Below, in pieces: positions 1 to 8,696 of a stretch of DNA of 61,178 nt (positions are counted from its first letter, which is position 1; the number at the start of each line of letters is the position of its first letter). Source of the stretch: Aquibacillus koreensis (GTDB lineage Bacteria; Bacillota; Bacilli; Bacillales; Amphibacillaceae); assembly GCF_025154055.1 (NCBI RefSeq), contig NZ_JAOALK010000026.1, positions 1 to 61,178 on the forward strand, given 5' to 3'. Under the pieces are notes generated by a model that saw only the letters and a list, made by a program, of their open reading frames with translations, had not been told where the DNA came from and made no database searches. Both the position numbers and the translations under genes were made by a program.

Positions 1-40
1 AAACACAAGAACCGTCCCCATGTTCACACCCCATGTTCAC
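1..40. repeat. REP-like palindrome, partial copy
   Basis: Right arm of the dispersed repeat (AGAACCGTCCCC followed by TGTTCAC), with the last CCCCATGTTCAC duplicated. The left arm lies outside the window. Confidence 0.7.
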
Positions 41-91
41 ATTTATGGTACATTTAATTTAAATCAATTAATGAGCTAGGAGAATTCAAAT

Positions 92-796
92 ATGGAAAAG
101 ATCATGATTGTGGAAGATGATATGAAAATTGCGGATTTTCTATCTTCTTATATAAAGAAGTATGGATATGAGGTTACGGTTGCCGAAGATTTTGAGCGAA
201 TCATGGAAACGTTTCGTGAGGTGCAGCCTAATCTTTTGTTACTGGATATCAATCTACCTCGTTATGATGGGTATTATTGGTGTAGGCAAATAAGGAAGGA
301 ATCGATTTGTCCGGTCATCTTCATATCGGCCCGAACAGGGGAGATGGACCAAGTCATGGCTTTGGAAAATGGCGGGGATGATTTTATTACGAAGCCTTTT
401 CATCCCGATATTGTAATGGCAAAAATCCGAAGCCAGATGCGCCGTGCGTACGGCGAATATGCAAACAAGCATGAAGAACGGGTGCTTATTCAAGGGGAAT
501 TGCGTTTTTACCCGGAACGATTAGAGCTTCGATTTAAAGAAGAAGTAGCGCCCTTAACAAAAAAAGAAACGGATATCATTGAAACGTTGTTGGAGCGTTA
601 TCCACGTGTTGCCGGCAGGCAGGATTTGTTGGAGAAGCTTTGGGATGACCAAGCCTACGTCGATGAAAATACGTTGAATGTGAATATCACTCGGGTTCGT
701 AACAAGTTTCAAGCATTAGGGATAAAAGATGCTGTGGAGACGGTAAGAGGTGCGGGTTATCGTCTACATATGACATGGAAAGAAGAGAAATCATGA
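92..796 (+). CDS. OmpR/BceR-type response regulator
   Basis: Two-component response regulator, 234 aa, predicted to activate the ABC transporter operon downstream. Seen: a receiver domain at residues 1-115 with the acidic pair D9/D10, phospho-acceptor D52 in LLLLDINLP, conserved T/S and K (ISA; KPF), and a C-terminal winged-helix DNA-binding domain ending VRGAGYRLH. AGGAG precedes the ATG by about 8 nt. The stop codon overlaps the start of the kinase gene (ATGA), so the two are translationally coupled. Known for the family: with its kinase and the adjacent BceAB-type transporter it forms a flux-sensing system for bacitracin-like or lantibiotic peptides. The inducing peptide cannot be read from sequence. 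Confidence 0.93.
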   Translation: MEKIMIVEDDMKIADFLSSYIKKYGYEVTVAEDFERIMETFREVQPNLLLLDINLPRYDGYYWCRQIRKESICPVIFISARTGEMDQVMALENGGDDFITKPFHPDIVMAKIRSQMRRAYGEYANKHEERVLIQGELRFYPERLELRFKEEVAPLTKKETDIIETLLERYPRVAGRQDLLEKLWDDQAYVDENTLNVNITRVRNKFQALGIKDAVETVRGAGYRLHMTWKEEKS

Positions 797-1794
797 GACT
801 TTTTCTGCGTGATCATATCCTTTTCATTGTACTTCAACTCATGCAATGCATGATGATTCCTGCGCTATTCTGGCTGGATGGCTATCGTGGGATAGGTGTA
901 ATGATTTACGCACCATTTTTATCCCTCGTATTGTTAACAGCATTTCTTGTCTATCGGTACATAAGTAGAAAAAGGTTTTACGAACGGTTACAACATCCAA
1001 TTGAAACAATGGAAGAATCACTCGAGACAACGGAACGAACGCCAATAGCAGAAGCGCTCGATCAAATGCTTATGAAACAGTATCGTTTGTACCAGGTAGA
1101 ACTTCAAAAAGCCGAAGACAGGCAGGATGAGCATTTGTTATTTATCGATCGCTGGGTGCATCAAATGAAGACGCCACTGTCTGTGATTGAGCTAACGGCA
1201 CAAACGTTGGATGAACCAGAGTCGTCTAGCATGCGCGAGGAAACGGATCGGATGCGAAATGGGCTGAATACGGTTCTCTATATGGCAAGACTTCGCACAA
1301 TTGTAGAAGATTTTCAGATTAAGCCAGTCCTCCTTTCCAAACTAATTCATGAAGTAAATCAAGAAAACAAGCGTTTTTACATTCGGAATGAAGTGTATCC
1401 TCAATTAAAGGAACAACGCCCAGGTATTACAGTAGAGACGGATGAGAAGTGGCTTTTCTTCCTAGTCACACAACTCGTCCATAACGCTGTCAAATACTCA
1501 AGTGGAAAAGCAAAGCACCTTCACCTATCTGTGTATGAAAGAGAAGGGGAGGCGGTCCTTGAAGTGAGGGACTTTGGGATTGGAATTCCAACTGTGGATA
1601 AAAAGCGTGTTTTCAATAAATTTTTCACCGGTGAAAATGGGCGGAATTATCGTGAATCCACAGGGATGGGGCTTTATTTGGTAAAGGAAGTCGCTGGAAA
1701 ATTAGAGCACCGAATTGAATTGGAATCAGAAGTGGGTGAAGGCACAACGATTCGAATCATTTTTTCACCCACACAAAACCTTACATCGATGTAA
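793..1794 (+). CDS. BceS-type intramembrane-sensing histidine kinase
   Basis: Sensor histidine kinase of about 333 aa. Seen: two N-terminal membrane helices (about residues 8-55) with almost no extracellular loop, a dimerisation motif WVHQMKTPLS holding the phospho-acceptor His near residue 126, and an ATPase domain with N-box (HNAVKYS), G1 (DFGIGIP) and G2 (GMGLYLV). The start chosen is the ATG at 793 in the ATGA overlap with the regulator; an in-frame ATG at 775 would add six charged residues ahead of the usual family start. Kinases of this class lack a ligand domain and sense through the partner transporter in the membrane. The 3' end overlaps the operator of the transporter genes. Confidence 0.9.
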   Translation: MRLFLRDHILFIVLQLMQCMMIPALFWLDGYRGIGVMIYAPFLSLVLLTAFLVYRYISRKRFYERLQHPIETMEESLETTERTPIAEALDQMLMKQYRLYQVELQKAEDRQDEHLLFIDRWVHQMKTPLSVIELTAQTLDEPESSSMREETDRMRNGLNTVLYMARLRTIVEDFQIKPVLLSKLIHEVNQENKRFYIRNEVYPQLKEQRPGITVETDEKWLFFLVTQLVHNAVKYSSGKAKHLHLSVYEREGEAVLEVRDFGIGIPTVDKKRVFNKFFTGENGRNYRESTGMGLYLVKEVAGKLEHRIELESEVGEGTTIRIIFSPTQNLTSM

Positions 1795-1798
1795 GGTT
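1777..1798. promoter_or_regulatory. BceR-type operator ahead of the ABC genes
   Basis: Perfect 22-bp palindrome whose centre reads TTACA-TCGA-TGTAA, matching the TNACA-N4-TGTAA pattern I know for regulators of BceAB-type transporters. It covers the kinase stop codon (1792-1794). A TATACT -10 hexamer lies at 1840-1845 with no good -35, as expected of an activator-dependent promoter. Confidence 0.75.
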
Positions 1799-1877
1799 CG
1801 TGAAAGCATAATCGATAGTTTATGGCTCCATGCGTCGGCTATACTAGTTTTAGATACTTTAGCAGAGGAGAATGATT

Positions 1878-2642
1878 ATGCTCACACTTACAAACGTAAG
1901 TAAGATTTACGAAGGAAAAGTGGCCTACCGTGCCCTTACAGATATTAGTTTAGACATAGAAACAGGTGAATTTGTTGCGATCATGGGTCCGTCTGGTAGT
2001 GGAAAAACAACACTTTTAAATATCATTTCTACAAATGATGCACCTACTACGGGACAAGTCGAAATAGAAGGAAAAGCTCCACATCAGTTGAAGAAAAATG
2101 CGTTAGCTAAGTTCCGTCGAACCGAACTCGGATTTATTTTTCAGGATTTCAATTTACTGCATACCTTAACAGTGGAAGAAAATATCGTATTACCACTAAC
2201 ATTAGATGGTACCCGTGTAAAAGAGATGAAGGAAAAAGCGCATCAAATTGCCGAGAGTCTTGGGATTGCTGCGATCATGAAAAAACGTACGTATGAAATA
2301 TCCGGCGGTCAGGCGCAACGGGTAGCGATTGCACGGGCAATGATTCATCAACCAAAGCTACTATTGGCCGATGAGCCAACCGGAAATCTGGATTCAAAAG
2401 CATCCAAAGATGTTATGGCTATGCTCGAAGCCATTAATAAACAGGAAAATACGAGCTTGTTGATGGTAACACATGACCCCCAAGCGGCAAGCTATTCCGA
2501 CCGTGTTGTCTTTATCCGAGATGGAAAGCTGCATTCGGAAATTCACCGTGGGGAGAGTAGACAAGCATTTTTCCAGAAAATAATTGACATGCTTTCCTTG
2601 ATGGGAGGCGACGGCAATGACTTTTCGTCAGTTCGCGTTTAA
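1878..2642 (+). CDS. ABC transporter ATP-binding protein, BceA type
   Basis: Cytoplasmic ATPase of about 254 aa that powers the adjacent large permease. Seen: Walker A GPSGSGKTT, Q-loop FIFQDFN, signature SGGQAQRVAIARA, Walker B LLLADEPTGNLD, and the switch His in VTHD. This is the MacB/LolD-like class used by peptide-antibiotic transporters. The start chosen is ATG 1878, seven bases after AGGAG (1866-1870); the ATG at 1872 is too close to that site. It is co-transcribed with the permease, whose start lies inside the last 26 bases of this gene. The role is to free lipid-bound antibiotic from the membrane and to drive signalling to the kinase. Confidence 0.93.
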   Translation: MLTLTNVSKIYEGKVAYRALTDISLDIETGEFVAIMGPSGSGKTTLLNIISTNDAPTTGQVEIEGKAPHQLKKNALAKFRRTELGFIFQDFNLLHTLTVEENIVLPLTLDGTRVKEMKEKAHQIAESLGIAAIMKKRTYEISGGQAQRVAIARAMIHQPKLLLADEPTGNLDSKASKDVMAMLEAINKQENTSLLMVTHDPQAASYSDRVVFIRDGKLHSEIHRGESRQAFFQKIIDMLSLMGGDGNDFSSVRV

Positions 2643-4518
2643 TAACGTATTGCGCAACAAACGACTGTATATTGCCTACTTCCTCAGTAGCATGTTTACG
2701 GTTATGGTGGTTTTCACTTTTGCTATATTTGCATTTCACCCAGCGTTTTCAGAAGGAACAATTAATCAAAACGTATTACTAGGGATGAGTGTTGCTGGTG
2801 GGATCATTTATGTATTTTCATTCTTTTTTGTCTTGTACTCGATGAGTTCTTTTTTACAGTCGAGAAAAAAAGAGTTTGGTTTGTTGATTATGCTTGGAGC
2901 ATCCAATAAACAAATTCGTCTGATGGTATTTTTAGAAAATATTTTAATCGGCTTTTTTGCAACGGTTGGTGGAATTCTAACTGGCTTGGTCTTTGCAAAA
3001 GCGATTCTTTTAGTTGCTGAAAATGTATTAATCATAAGCGAAACACTGGATTTTTATATTCCAACACTAGCCATTGTGGTGACGTTTGTTAGCTTTATCT
3101 TTCTATTCTTTTGTATATCTATATTTGTTTCGTTTATTCTGCGTACGAATAAGTTGGTTGATTTAATCAAAGGGGATAAAAAATCTAAAGGTGAACCGAA
3201 AGCATCGATTATCCTATCCGTACTTGCAGCACTGCTGCTTATCGGAGGATATGGTACTGCTATTTCGGTTGAGGGTGTTTATGTTGTATATGCGATGATT
3301 CCAGTTGTTATCGTTGTGACACTTGGAACTTATCTCTTATTCACGCAATTAAGTGTGTTTCTCATTCGTCTGTTGAAAAATAATACATCGATCTTTTGGC
3401 GAAAAACAAATATGCTTTTGTTCTCAGATCTATCCTTTCGATTGAAAGACAACGCAAGGACATTTTTTATGGTGGCGATTATTTCAACGGTTGCTTTTAG
3501 TGCGATTGGATCGTTGTACGGATTTCAATCGATAATTAACGGAACAAAGGATCCCTATTCGATTACGTATAGCCCGTTTCTTAATGACAGTAAAGCGATA
3601 ATCGAGGAAGATACAAACAAAATTAATGCTATCTTGCAGGAGGAAAACATCGATGCAGAGATGGAATCGTTGGAGCTGAACTATTATGAGATAGCTGAAG
3701 AAAATGCATTAATCATAAGCGCTTCTGATTACAATCGCTTTGCCTCACTTATTGTTGACAAAGAACTACATCCGGAAGAAAATGAGGCCGTTGTAGTAGA
3801 ACAGAGTGGTGAAGCTGGTGGGATCGTGGAAGATGGCCCAAAAGCTAGTGAATGGTTAATGGAAGCGAATGTCCAACTAGAAGACGGGCAAGAACTTCAA
3901 CCTAAAAGAATAGTTGCATCATCCGTATTACCAACAACATCGGATGGGTATTATGTGGTTAATGACAAGGATTTCGAGCGACTTGGACCACCTGAAAGAA
4001 AGGATCATAGTGTCGCGTGGAAACTGGAAGAAGGGCAAAAGGATCAAATAATTGAGGCAGGCAGAAAGATAAACAACTTGGAAGGCGATTTACAGTATAA
4101 GACGTTTATCGTTGATTATACGATTTATGAAATTAACAAAGCATATGGACCTATTCTTTTTATTGGCCTGTTTATCGGCATTGTCTTCTTCGTTTCAGCA
4201 GGTAGCTTTCTCTATTTTCGTTTATTTACAGACTTGGACGAAGAAAAACGCAAATTCCAAGCTATTGCTAAAATTGGATTAACACAATCTGAGCTTGAGA
4301 AAGTAGTAAACCAACAAGTCGCTATTCTATTTTTCTCACCAATTATTGTAGCATTAGTGCACGGCGCTATTGCGCTTACCGCTTTATCCCGATTGTTTAA
4401 TTACAATCTAACAGTAGAATCTTCCCTTGTCTTAGGAAGTTTCGCCTTCATTCAACTACTCTATTTCGTCATAGTCCGATACATCTACGTAAAACAAGTA
4501 AAAACAGTCCTACGCTAG
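2617..4518 (+). CDS. ABC transporter permease, BceB type (FtsX-like)
   Basis: Integral membrane protein of 633 aa, near the usual length for BceB. Seen: about ten predicted membrane helices in FtsX-like arrangement, with a large soluble extracellular segment (about residues 310-510, rich in Glu and Asp) between helices 7 and 8. In this family that segment contacts the peptide antibiotic or its lipid II-cycle target. GGGAGG at 2601-2606 serves the ATG at 2617 inside the ATPase gene. It forms the sensing and transport complex with the upstream ATPase and kinase. A REP-like repeat begins three bases after the stop. Confidence 0.9.
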   Translation: MTFRQFAFNNVLRNKRLYIAYFLSSMFTVMVVFTFAIFAFHPAFSEGTINQNVLLGMSVAGGIIYVFSFFFVLYSMSSFLQSRKKEFGLLIMLGASNKQIRLMVFLENILIGFFATVGGILTGLVFAKAILLVAENVLIISETLDFYIPTLAIVVTFVSFIFLFFCISIFVSFILRTNKLVDLIKGDKKSKGEPKASIILSVLAALLLIGGYGTAISVEGVYVVYAMIPVVIVVTLGTYLLFTQLSVFLIRLLKNNTSIFWRKTNMLLFSDLSFRLKDNARTFFMVAIISTVAFSAIGSLYGFQSIINGTKDPYSITYSPFLNDSKAIIEEDTNKINAILQEENIDAEMESLELNYYEIAEENALIISASDYNRFASLIVDKELHPEENEAVVVEQSGEAGGIVEDGPKASEWLMEANVQLEDGQELQPKRIVASSVLPTTSDGYYVVNDKDFERLGPPERKDHSVAWKLEEGQKDQIIEAGRKINNLEGDLQYKTFIVDYTIYEINKAYGPILFIGLFIGIVFFVSAGSFLYFRLFTDLDEEKRKFQAIAKIGLTQSELEKVVNQQVAILFFSPIIVALVHGAIALTALSRLFNYNLTVESSLVLGSFAFIQLLYFVIVRYIYVKQVKTVLR

Positions 4519-4520
4519 AT

Positions 4521-4590
4521 TGGAAACATAGGGACGGTTCTTCCGTTTCCAAATTTCATTTGGAAACAGGAGAACCGTCCCCATGTTCAC
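4521..4590. repeat. REP-like palindrome, full copy
   Basis: Left arm GGAAACATAGGGACGGTTCT plus TCCGTTTCC, an AT-rich loop, then GGAAACAGGAGAACCGTCCCC and TGTTCAC. It sits directly after the permease stop codon. There is no T-tract, so it is not a standard terminator. Confidence 0.85.
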
Positions 4591-4638
4591 ATTTGACTAG
4601 GTCTCCATTCCCGATGATAATTATTTTAGGTGATATAT

Positions 4639-6903
4639 ATGGCGATAATAGTGAAAATTTCAGTTAGAAATTTAGTAGAATACGTGTATCGTAGTGGTAG
4701 TATTGAGTCTGGATTCCGTACGTCTCGTGCGATGACAGAAGGAACTAGAATTCATCAGTTAATCCAAAAGGGTTACCAGGAACATGATGAAAAGGAAGTG
4801 TTTGTAGAAGCAGATATTCCTTATCAAGATTTTGTTGTACGAGTTGATGGACGTTGTGATGGATTGCTAAAAGGTGAGGAATCAGTGACCATTGATGAAA
4901 TTAAGTCCACGGTACATGCATTGGATGATGTTCAGGAAGATACATATCCCGTCCACTGGGCACAGGCAATTTTTTACGGCTATATCTATGCCGGAGACCA
5001 TGATTTATCGGAAGTGACGATTCAGCTTACGTATGTACAGGTGAAAACGATGGAACAGAAAAAGTTTCGTCGTGTGATGACATATGAGGAAATGAAATCC
5101 TTCGTTTATGATGTCATAGAGCAATACGGTCCTTTTTTAAGTGTGAAGTTAGAGCATAAAGAAAAGAGAAATAAAACAAGTAAAACACTCCAGTTTCCGT
5201 TTGAATCTTATCGTGAAGGTCAACGTAAACTCGCAGGTGCTGTCTATAAAACGATTGATGACAAGAAAACATTATTTGCAAGTGCTTCTACTGGGATAGG
5301 TAAGACCATTTCTACTATTTTTCCTGCGGTTAAAGCAATAGGTGAAGGAAAACTAGAGAAGTTGTTTTATCTGACTGCAAAAACCATCACAAGAACAACT
5401 GCAGAAGAAGCATTTCAACAATTGATTGATCATGGTCTAGATATCAAAGTTCTAACCATAACGGCCAAGGATAAAATTTGTTTTCAAGAGGAAACCATTT
5501 GCACGAGTAAAGATTGCCCATTTGCAGATGGTTTTTATGACCGTATAAACGGGGCGGTTATTGATATTCTGGAACAGGAGAAAATGATCGATCGAACTGT
5601 TATTGAACGTTACGCTAGAAAACATAGGCTTTGCCCTTTTGAATATTCCATTGAACTTGCCTATGCAGTGGATGCTGTCATTTGTGATTATAACTATATT
5701 TTTGATCCGAGAGTATCGTTGAAGCGGTTGTTGGAAGATCAGAAAAAGAAAACCACAATACTAGTAGACGAGGCGCATAACCTAGTGGACCGTGCGAGGG
5801 AAATGTATTCTGCTGTGATTCATAAATCTAACTTTTTACAGTTAAAAAGGGAATTTAACAATAGTCGTCTTGCTACACAAGCAAAAGCGATCAATGACTA
5901 TTTACTACAAGTGAAGAAATCTGAGGAGTATTTACGGAAGGACTTAGATGAAGATCTAGTAGAATTACTTGAAACATTTATCATAGAGGCAGAGGGAGAG
6001 TTGGTAAGAACGGAACATGCATTGTTGCTGGATACGTATTTTGCCGCCCAAACCTTTGTGAAAATTGCAAAATTGTACAATGAGCAATTTATTACGTATG
6101 TGGAAGTTCATAAAAGTGAAGTGATGATGAAGTTATTTTGCCTTGACCCGTCTGAGCAAATTCTCAAAATGGGAAAAGGATTTGGGGCAAGGGTGTTCTT
6201 TTCAGCAACGTTAATACCTGGAGATTACTATAAAGATTTGCTTGGCGGACAGTCTGATGACTATGTTATTTCTATTCCATCGCCTTTTGCCAGAGAAAAC
6301 ACTGAGGTTATGATTCAACCCTTATCGACGAGATATCGGGATAGAGAAAAGACGATTGAGCCAATGGTACATTTTATGAAGGATGTTATCGATAAAAAGA
6401 ATGGAAACTTTTTAATCTTCTTCCCGTCCTATCAATATATGAGAACTGCGTATGAGCAATTTACCGACTATTATCCAAGTGTGTCTACCATTATGCAAGA
6501 TGTGGGAATGACAGAAGCAGAAAGAGAAGATTTTCTCGCGCAGTTTAATTCCGAACGTGCCGAGAGATTGGTAGGTTTTGCGGTACTCGGAGGTATTTTT
6601 TCAGAAGGTGTAGATTTAAAAGGTGACCGGTTGCAAGGTGTGATCGTAGTTGGGGTTGGCATGCCACAGATTGGTTTTGAAAGAGATATTATTAAGGACT
6701 ATTTCCAATCGGTTGGGAAGAATGGCTTTGATTATGCTTATGTATATCCTGGGATGAATAAAGTACTGCAAGCTGGCGGACGTCTTATTCGATCTGATTC
6801 TGATACTGGTGTAATCGCACTTATCGATGATCGATTTTTACAGAAGAAGTACCAAGCACTCATACCTTATGAGTGGCAACATTATAGAGTTGGCGGTGTG
6901 TGA
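4639..6903 (+). CDS. XPD/DinG-type DNA helicase with N-terminal PD-(D/E)XK-like domain
   Basis: Superfamily 2, Rad3-related helicase of about 754 aa. Seen: an N-terminal block (to about residue 170) resembling a PD-(D/E)XK nuclease, with GTRIHQLIQKGYQ and the acidic-Lys signature DEIKST. Then Walker A ASTGIGKTIS, a cysteine set (KICFQ, ETICTSKDC, LCPFEYS) fitting the 4Fe-4S cluster of XPD-type enzymes, VDEAHN for motif II, and a C-terminal helicase domain ending in the motif VI region QAGGRLIRSDSD. The expected activity is 5'-3' unwinding, possibly with nuclease action, in repair. Start ATG 4639 follows AGGTGA; a GTG at 4630 is possible. The last Val codon and stop overlap a REP-like repeat. 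Confidence 0.85.
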   Translation: MAIIVKISVRNLVEYVYRSGSIESGFRTSRAMTEGTRIHQLIQKGYQEHDEKEVFVEADIPYQDFVVRVDGRCDGLLKGEESVTIDEIKSTVHALDDVQEDTYPVHWAQAIFYGYIYAGDHDLSEVTIQLTYVQVKTMEQKKFRRVMTYEEMKSFVYDVIEQYGPFLSVKLEHKEKRNKTSKTLQFPFESYREGQRKLAGAVYKTIDDKKTLFASASTGIGKTISTIFPAVKAIGEGKLEKLFYLTAKTITRTTAEEAFQQLIDHGLDIKVLTITAKDKICFQEETICTSKDCPFADGFYDRINGAVIDILEQEKMIDRTVIERYARKHRLCPFEYSIELAYAVDAVICDYNYIFDPRVSLKRLLEDQKKKTTILVDEAHNLVDRAREMYSAVIHKSNFLQLKREFNNSRLATQAKAINDYLLQVKKSEEYLRKDLDEDLVELLETFIIEAEGELVRTEHALLLDTYFAAQTFVKIAKLYNEQFITYVEVHKSEVMMKLFCLDPSEQILKMGKGFGARVFFSATLIPGDYYKDLLGGQSDDYVISIPSPFARENTEVMIQPLSTRYRDREKTIEPMVHFMKDVIDKKNGNFLIFFPSYQYMRTAYEQFTDYYPSVSTIMQDVGMTEAEREDFLAQFNSERAERLVGFAVLGGIFSEGVDLKGDRLQGVIVVGVGMPQIGFERDIIKDYFQSVGKNGFDYAYVYPGMNKVLQAGGRLIRSDSDTGVIALIDDRFLQKKYQALIPYEWQHYRVGGV

Positions 6904-6969
6904 ACATGGGGACGGTTCTTGTGTTTCCAAATTAAAAATGGAAACGGAAGAACCGTCCCTGTGTTCACA
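6898..6969. repeat. REP-like palindrome, full copy
   Basis: GTGAACATGGGGACGGTTCT, then TGTGTTTCC, a short loop, GGAAACGGAAGAACCGTCCC and TGTGTTCAC. Its first bases supply the stop codon of the helicase gene. Confidence 0.85.
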
Positions 6970-7037
6970 TCATTAACTTTGAAACAAATCATTATGTTAG
7001 TTCGTATATAAGCTATTAAAATAAGGGGGAATCATTT

Positions 7038-7343
7038 TTGTTGAGATATCTAGGTATCGGTTTATTGATCACCCTTGTTGCGGTAGTTATCGGTTTTGTT
7101 ACAGGGGAATGGAATTTAGTTGTAAAAATAATCGGGGGAGCAGCACTTGTTCCTTTGTTGCTTTCCGGTCTAGCTACAGGGGCTTTCGTAAATGGTGATC
7201 GCGCTAGAGCAAATTATCATACAGAAACGAAAGAAGACAGGCAACAAAGAAACAAATGGGTGGGTAGATTATTATTAATTAGTATCCCGAATGTAGTTAT
7301 TTTCATAGCATTGATTGGGAGCGGTTTGTTAGCAAGTTTGTGA
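7038..7343 (+). CDS. DUF5316-like small membrane protein
   Basis: 101-aa protein with two N-terminal hydrophobic segments (about residues 4-22 and 28-50), a polar stretch (GDRARANYHTETKEDRQQRN) and a C-terminal helix. This is the pattern of the DUF5316 family of Bacillaceae membrane proteins. The start is TTG 7038, seven bases after GGGGGA; TTG 7041 is also possible. Function is not known. It stands alone between a REP-like repeat and a terminator. Confidence 0.7.
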   Translation: MLRYLGIGLLITLVAVVIGFVTGEWNLVVKIIGGAALVPLLLSGLATGAFVNGDRARANYHTETKEDRQQRNKWVGRLLLISIPNVVIFIALIGSGLLASL

Positions 7344-7378
7344 TAATTCCACTTAAGAAAAGGAGTTTAAATCACAAA

Positions 7379-7412
7379 GAAAAGCCTTAGAACAAAGAGG
7401 CTTTTCTTTTTA
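7379..7412. terminator. Bidirectional intrinsic terminator
   Basis: AGAAAAGCC and GGCTTTTCT form a 9-bp stem followed by a T-run. It serves the DUF5316-like gene on the plus strand and the convergent DUF3231 gene on the minus strand, whose stop it touches. Confidence 0.85.
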
Positions 7413-8414
7413 TTTATCTTTTGCTATTTCTTTTCGATTTGGAGCAAGTGGAGGTTGCTCTAACCACTTATTTTTAGTCATCAAGTTAAACCAGTTTTTT
7501 GTGACTGTTAGATTCTTTAATATAATTTTTTCATAAGCTATCACAAGGTCTGCTCGCATTGCTGATGCTAGGCCTGCCCCGTGATATGATTGTGCCGCTT
7601 GCAATAAGAACCCAATATGATACAACATTAACTTATCTGAAAAAGGAGAATCTTGAGAAGTCGTAACTTCTGTTTCCCAAGACATTGGTATAGGTAAATT
7701 GTCTTGGTATAGTATTTTACCCAATGATTGAATTTGTTCGTCAGAGGTTTTTTGTGCAGATTTCAAAAATTTCCTTACTTCTTTTGATTGTGTCACTTGG
7801 CTAAACCCCATGGAAAGAGCTTTTCCTAGTATTTTCTTTTTCATGTTTAATGATAGAGCGATGATTTCAGTAGCTGCTAAAGGACGTTTTTCACCAAAAA
7901 ATCCATCGATAAATTGTTGGCCTTCAATAAACTCAGGATTTGCCTCTGGAAAAAAGTAAGGGTCTCTTTGCAAATGCCCCTTTTCTAATAATAAATCAGT
8001 TGTTTTGTGATACATTTTTTTCCCATCGTTATCACAAGTATCATAGAAATCTCGCAAATCTTTTCTAACAGAGGAACTAAGTGAGGTTACGTGACCTAAT
8101 AAACCGTGTAACGTTATAATGTGCAAATAGTGTAAACAAAATATATCTGAAAATAAACGTTTTGCCCCTTTATTTAAATCCGAATCAGTAAATCCTATTG
8201 GGATTGGAAATCCATCTTTTTCAAGAAAGGATGCTATTTGATGCTTTTGTTCATCAAATATATGTATTGCTTCTTCAAAAAGAGCTTTTATTTTTTCATC
8301 TTCAATGATAGATACCATATATTTGTTTACAATATCAACGGCTGTTCCGTTTACATATTGTCCCCATAGCGTGCCTATCTCGGAAGATGTGAGCTTTATA
8401 TCTTCTTTATACAT
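7410..8414 (-). CDS. DUF3231 family protein
   Basis: 334-aa protein made of two similar helical halves, one starting near residue 10 (LTSSEIGTLWGQY) and one near residue 175, as in DUF3231 proteins of spore-forming bacilli. Repeated patterns such as DKLMLYHIGFLLQAA suggest helical bundles with conserved His and Glu. The start is ATG 8414 with GAGGTG six bases upstream; the open frame runs 35 codons further but without a site or family-like sequence. No enzymatic role is established for the family. It is transcribed alone, converging on the preceding small membrane protein. Confidence 0.8.
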   Translation of the reverse strand: MYKEDIKLTSSEIGTLWGQYVNGTAVDIVNKYMVSIIEDEKIKALFEEAIHIFDEQKHQIASFLEKDGFPIPIGFTDSDLNKGAKRLFSDIFCLHYLHIITLHGLLGHVTSLSSSVRKDLRDFYDTCDNDGKKMYHKTTDLLLEKGHLQRDPYFFPEANPEFIEGQQFIDGFFGEKRPLAATEIIALSLNMKKKILGKALSMGFSQVTQSKEVRKFLKSAQKTSDEQIQSLGKILYQDNLPIPMSWETEVTTSQDSPFSDKLMLYHIGFLLQAAQSYHGAGLASAMRADLVIAYEKIILKNLTVTKNWFNLMTKNKWLEQPPLAPNRKEIAKDK

Positions 8415-8543
8415 GAAATCACCTCTTCTAATAGTTTCCCGCATTGTTTTGACTTTATACTTAATGTAACTGGTGTGTTCGTTGAAAAGGTAATACAAAT
8501 AAGTTAAGACTCTGTTCATGTTGAACAGGGTTTTTTAGTAAAC

Positions 8544-8572
8544 AAAAAGCACTGCAAAAAAATCGACAGTGC
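8544..8572 (-). terminator. Intrinsic terminator of the sugar-dehydrogenase-like gene
   Basis: On the minus strand GCACTG and CAGTGC pair around an 11-12 base loop, followed by a run of T. A second palindrome, CTAACGG-AAC-CCGTTAG, lies nearer the gene at about 8628-8645. Confidence 0.6.
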
Positions 8573-8696
8573 AATTTCATATCCATATTCCCTTGTTTTT
8601 TGAATGCAAAGTAGGATTTTACGAAAGCTAACGGAACCCGTTAGAATCATGCAGTGCTTTTCACATAATTTTTAAGCGTCTGATACAACATGAAAT

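Noticed and set aside
8508-8537. Hairpin with T-run on the plus strand near the DUF3231 gene
   Set aside because: No plus-strand gene ends there, so although the shape is right I cannot assign it a role.
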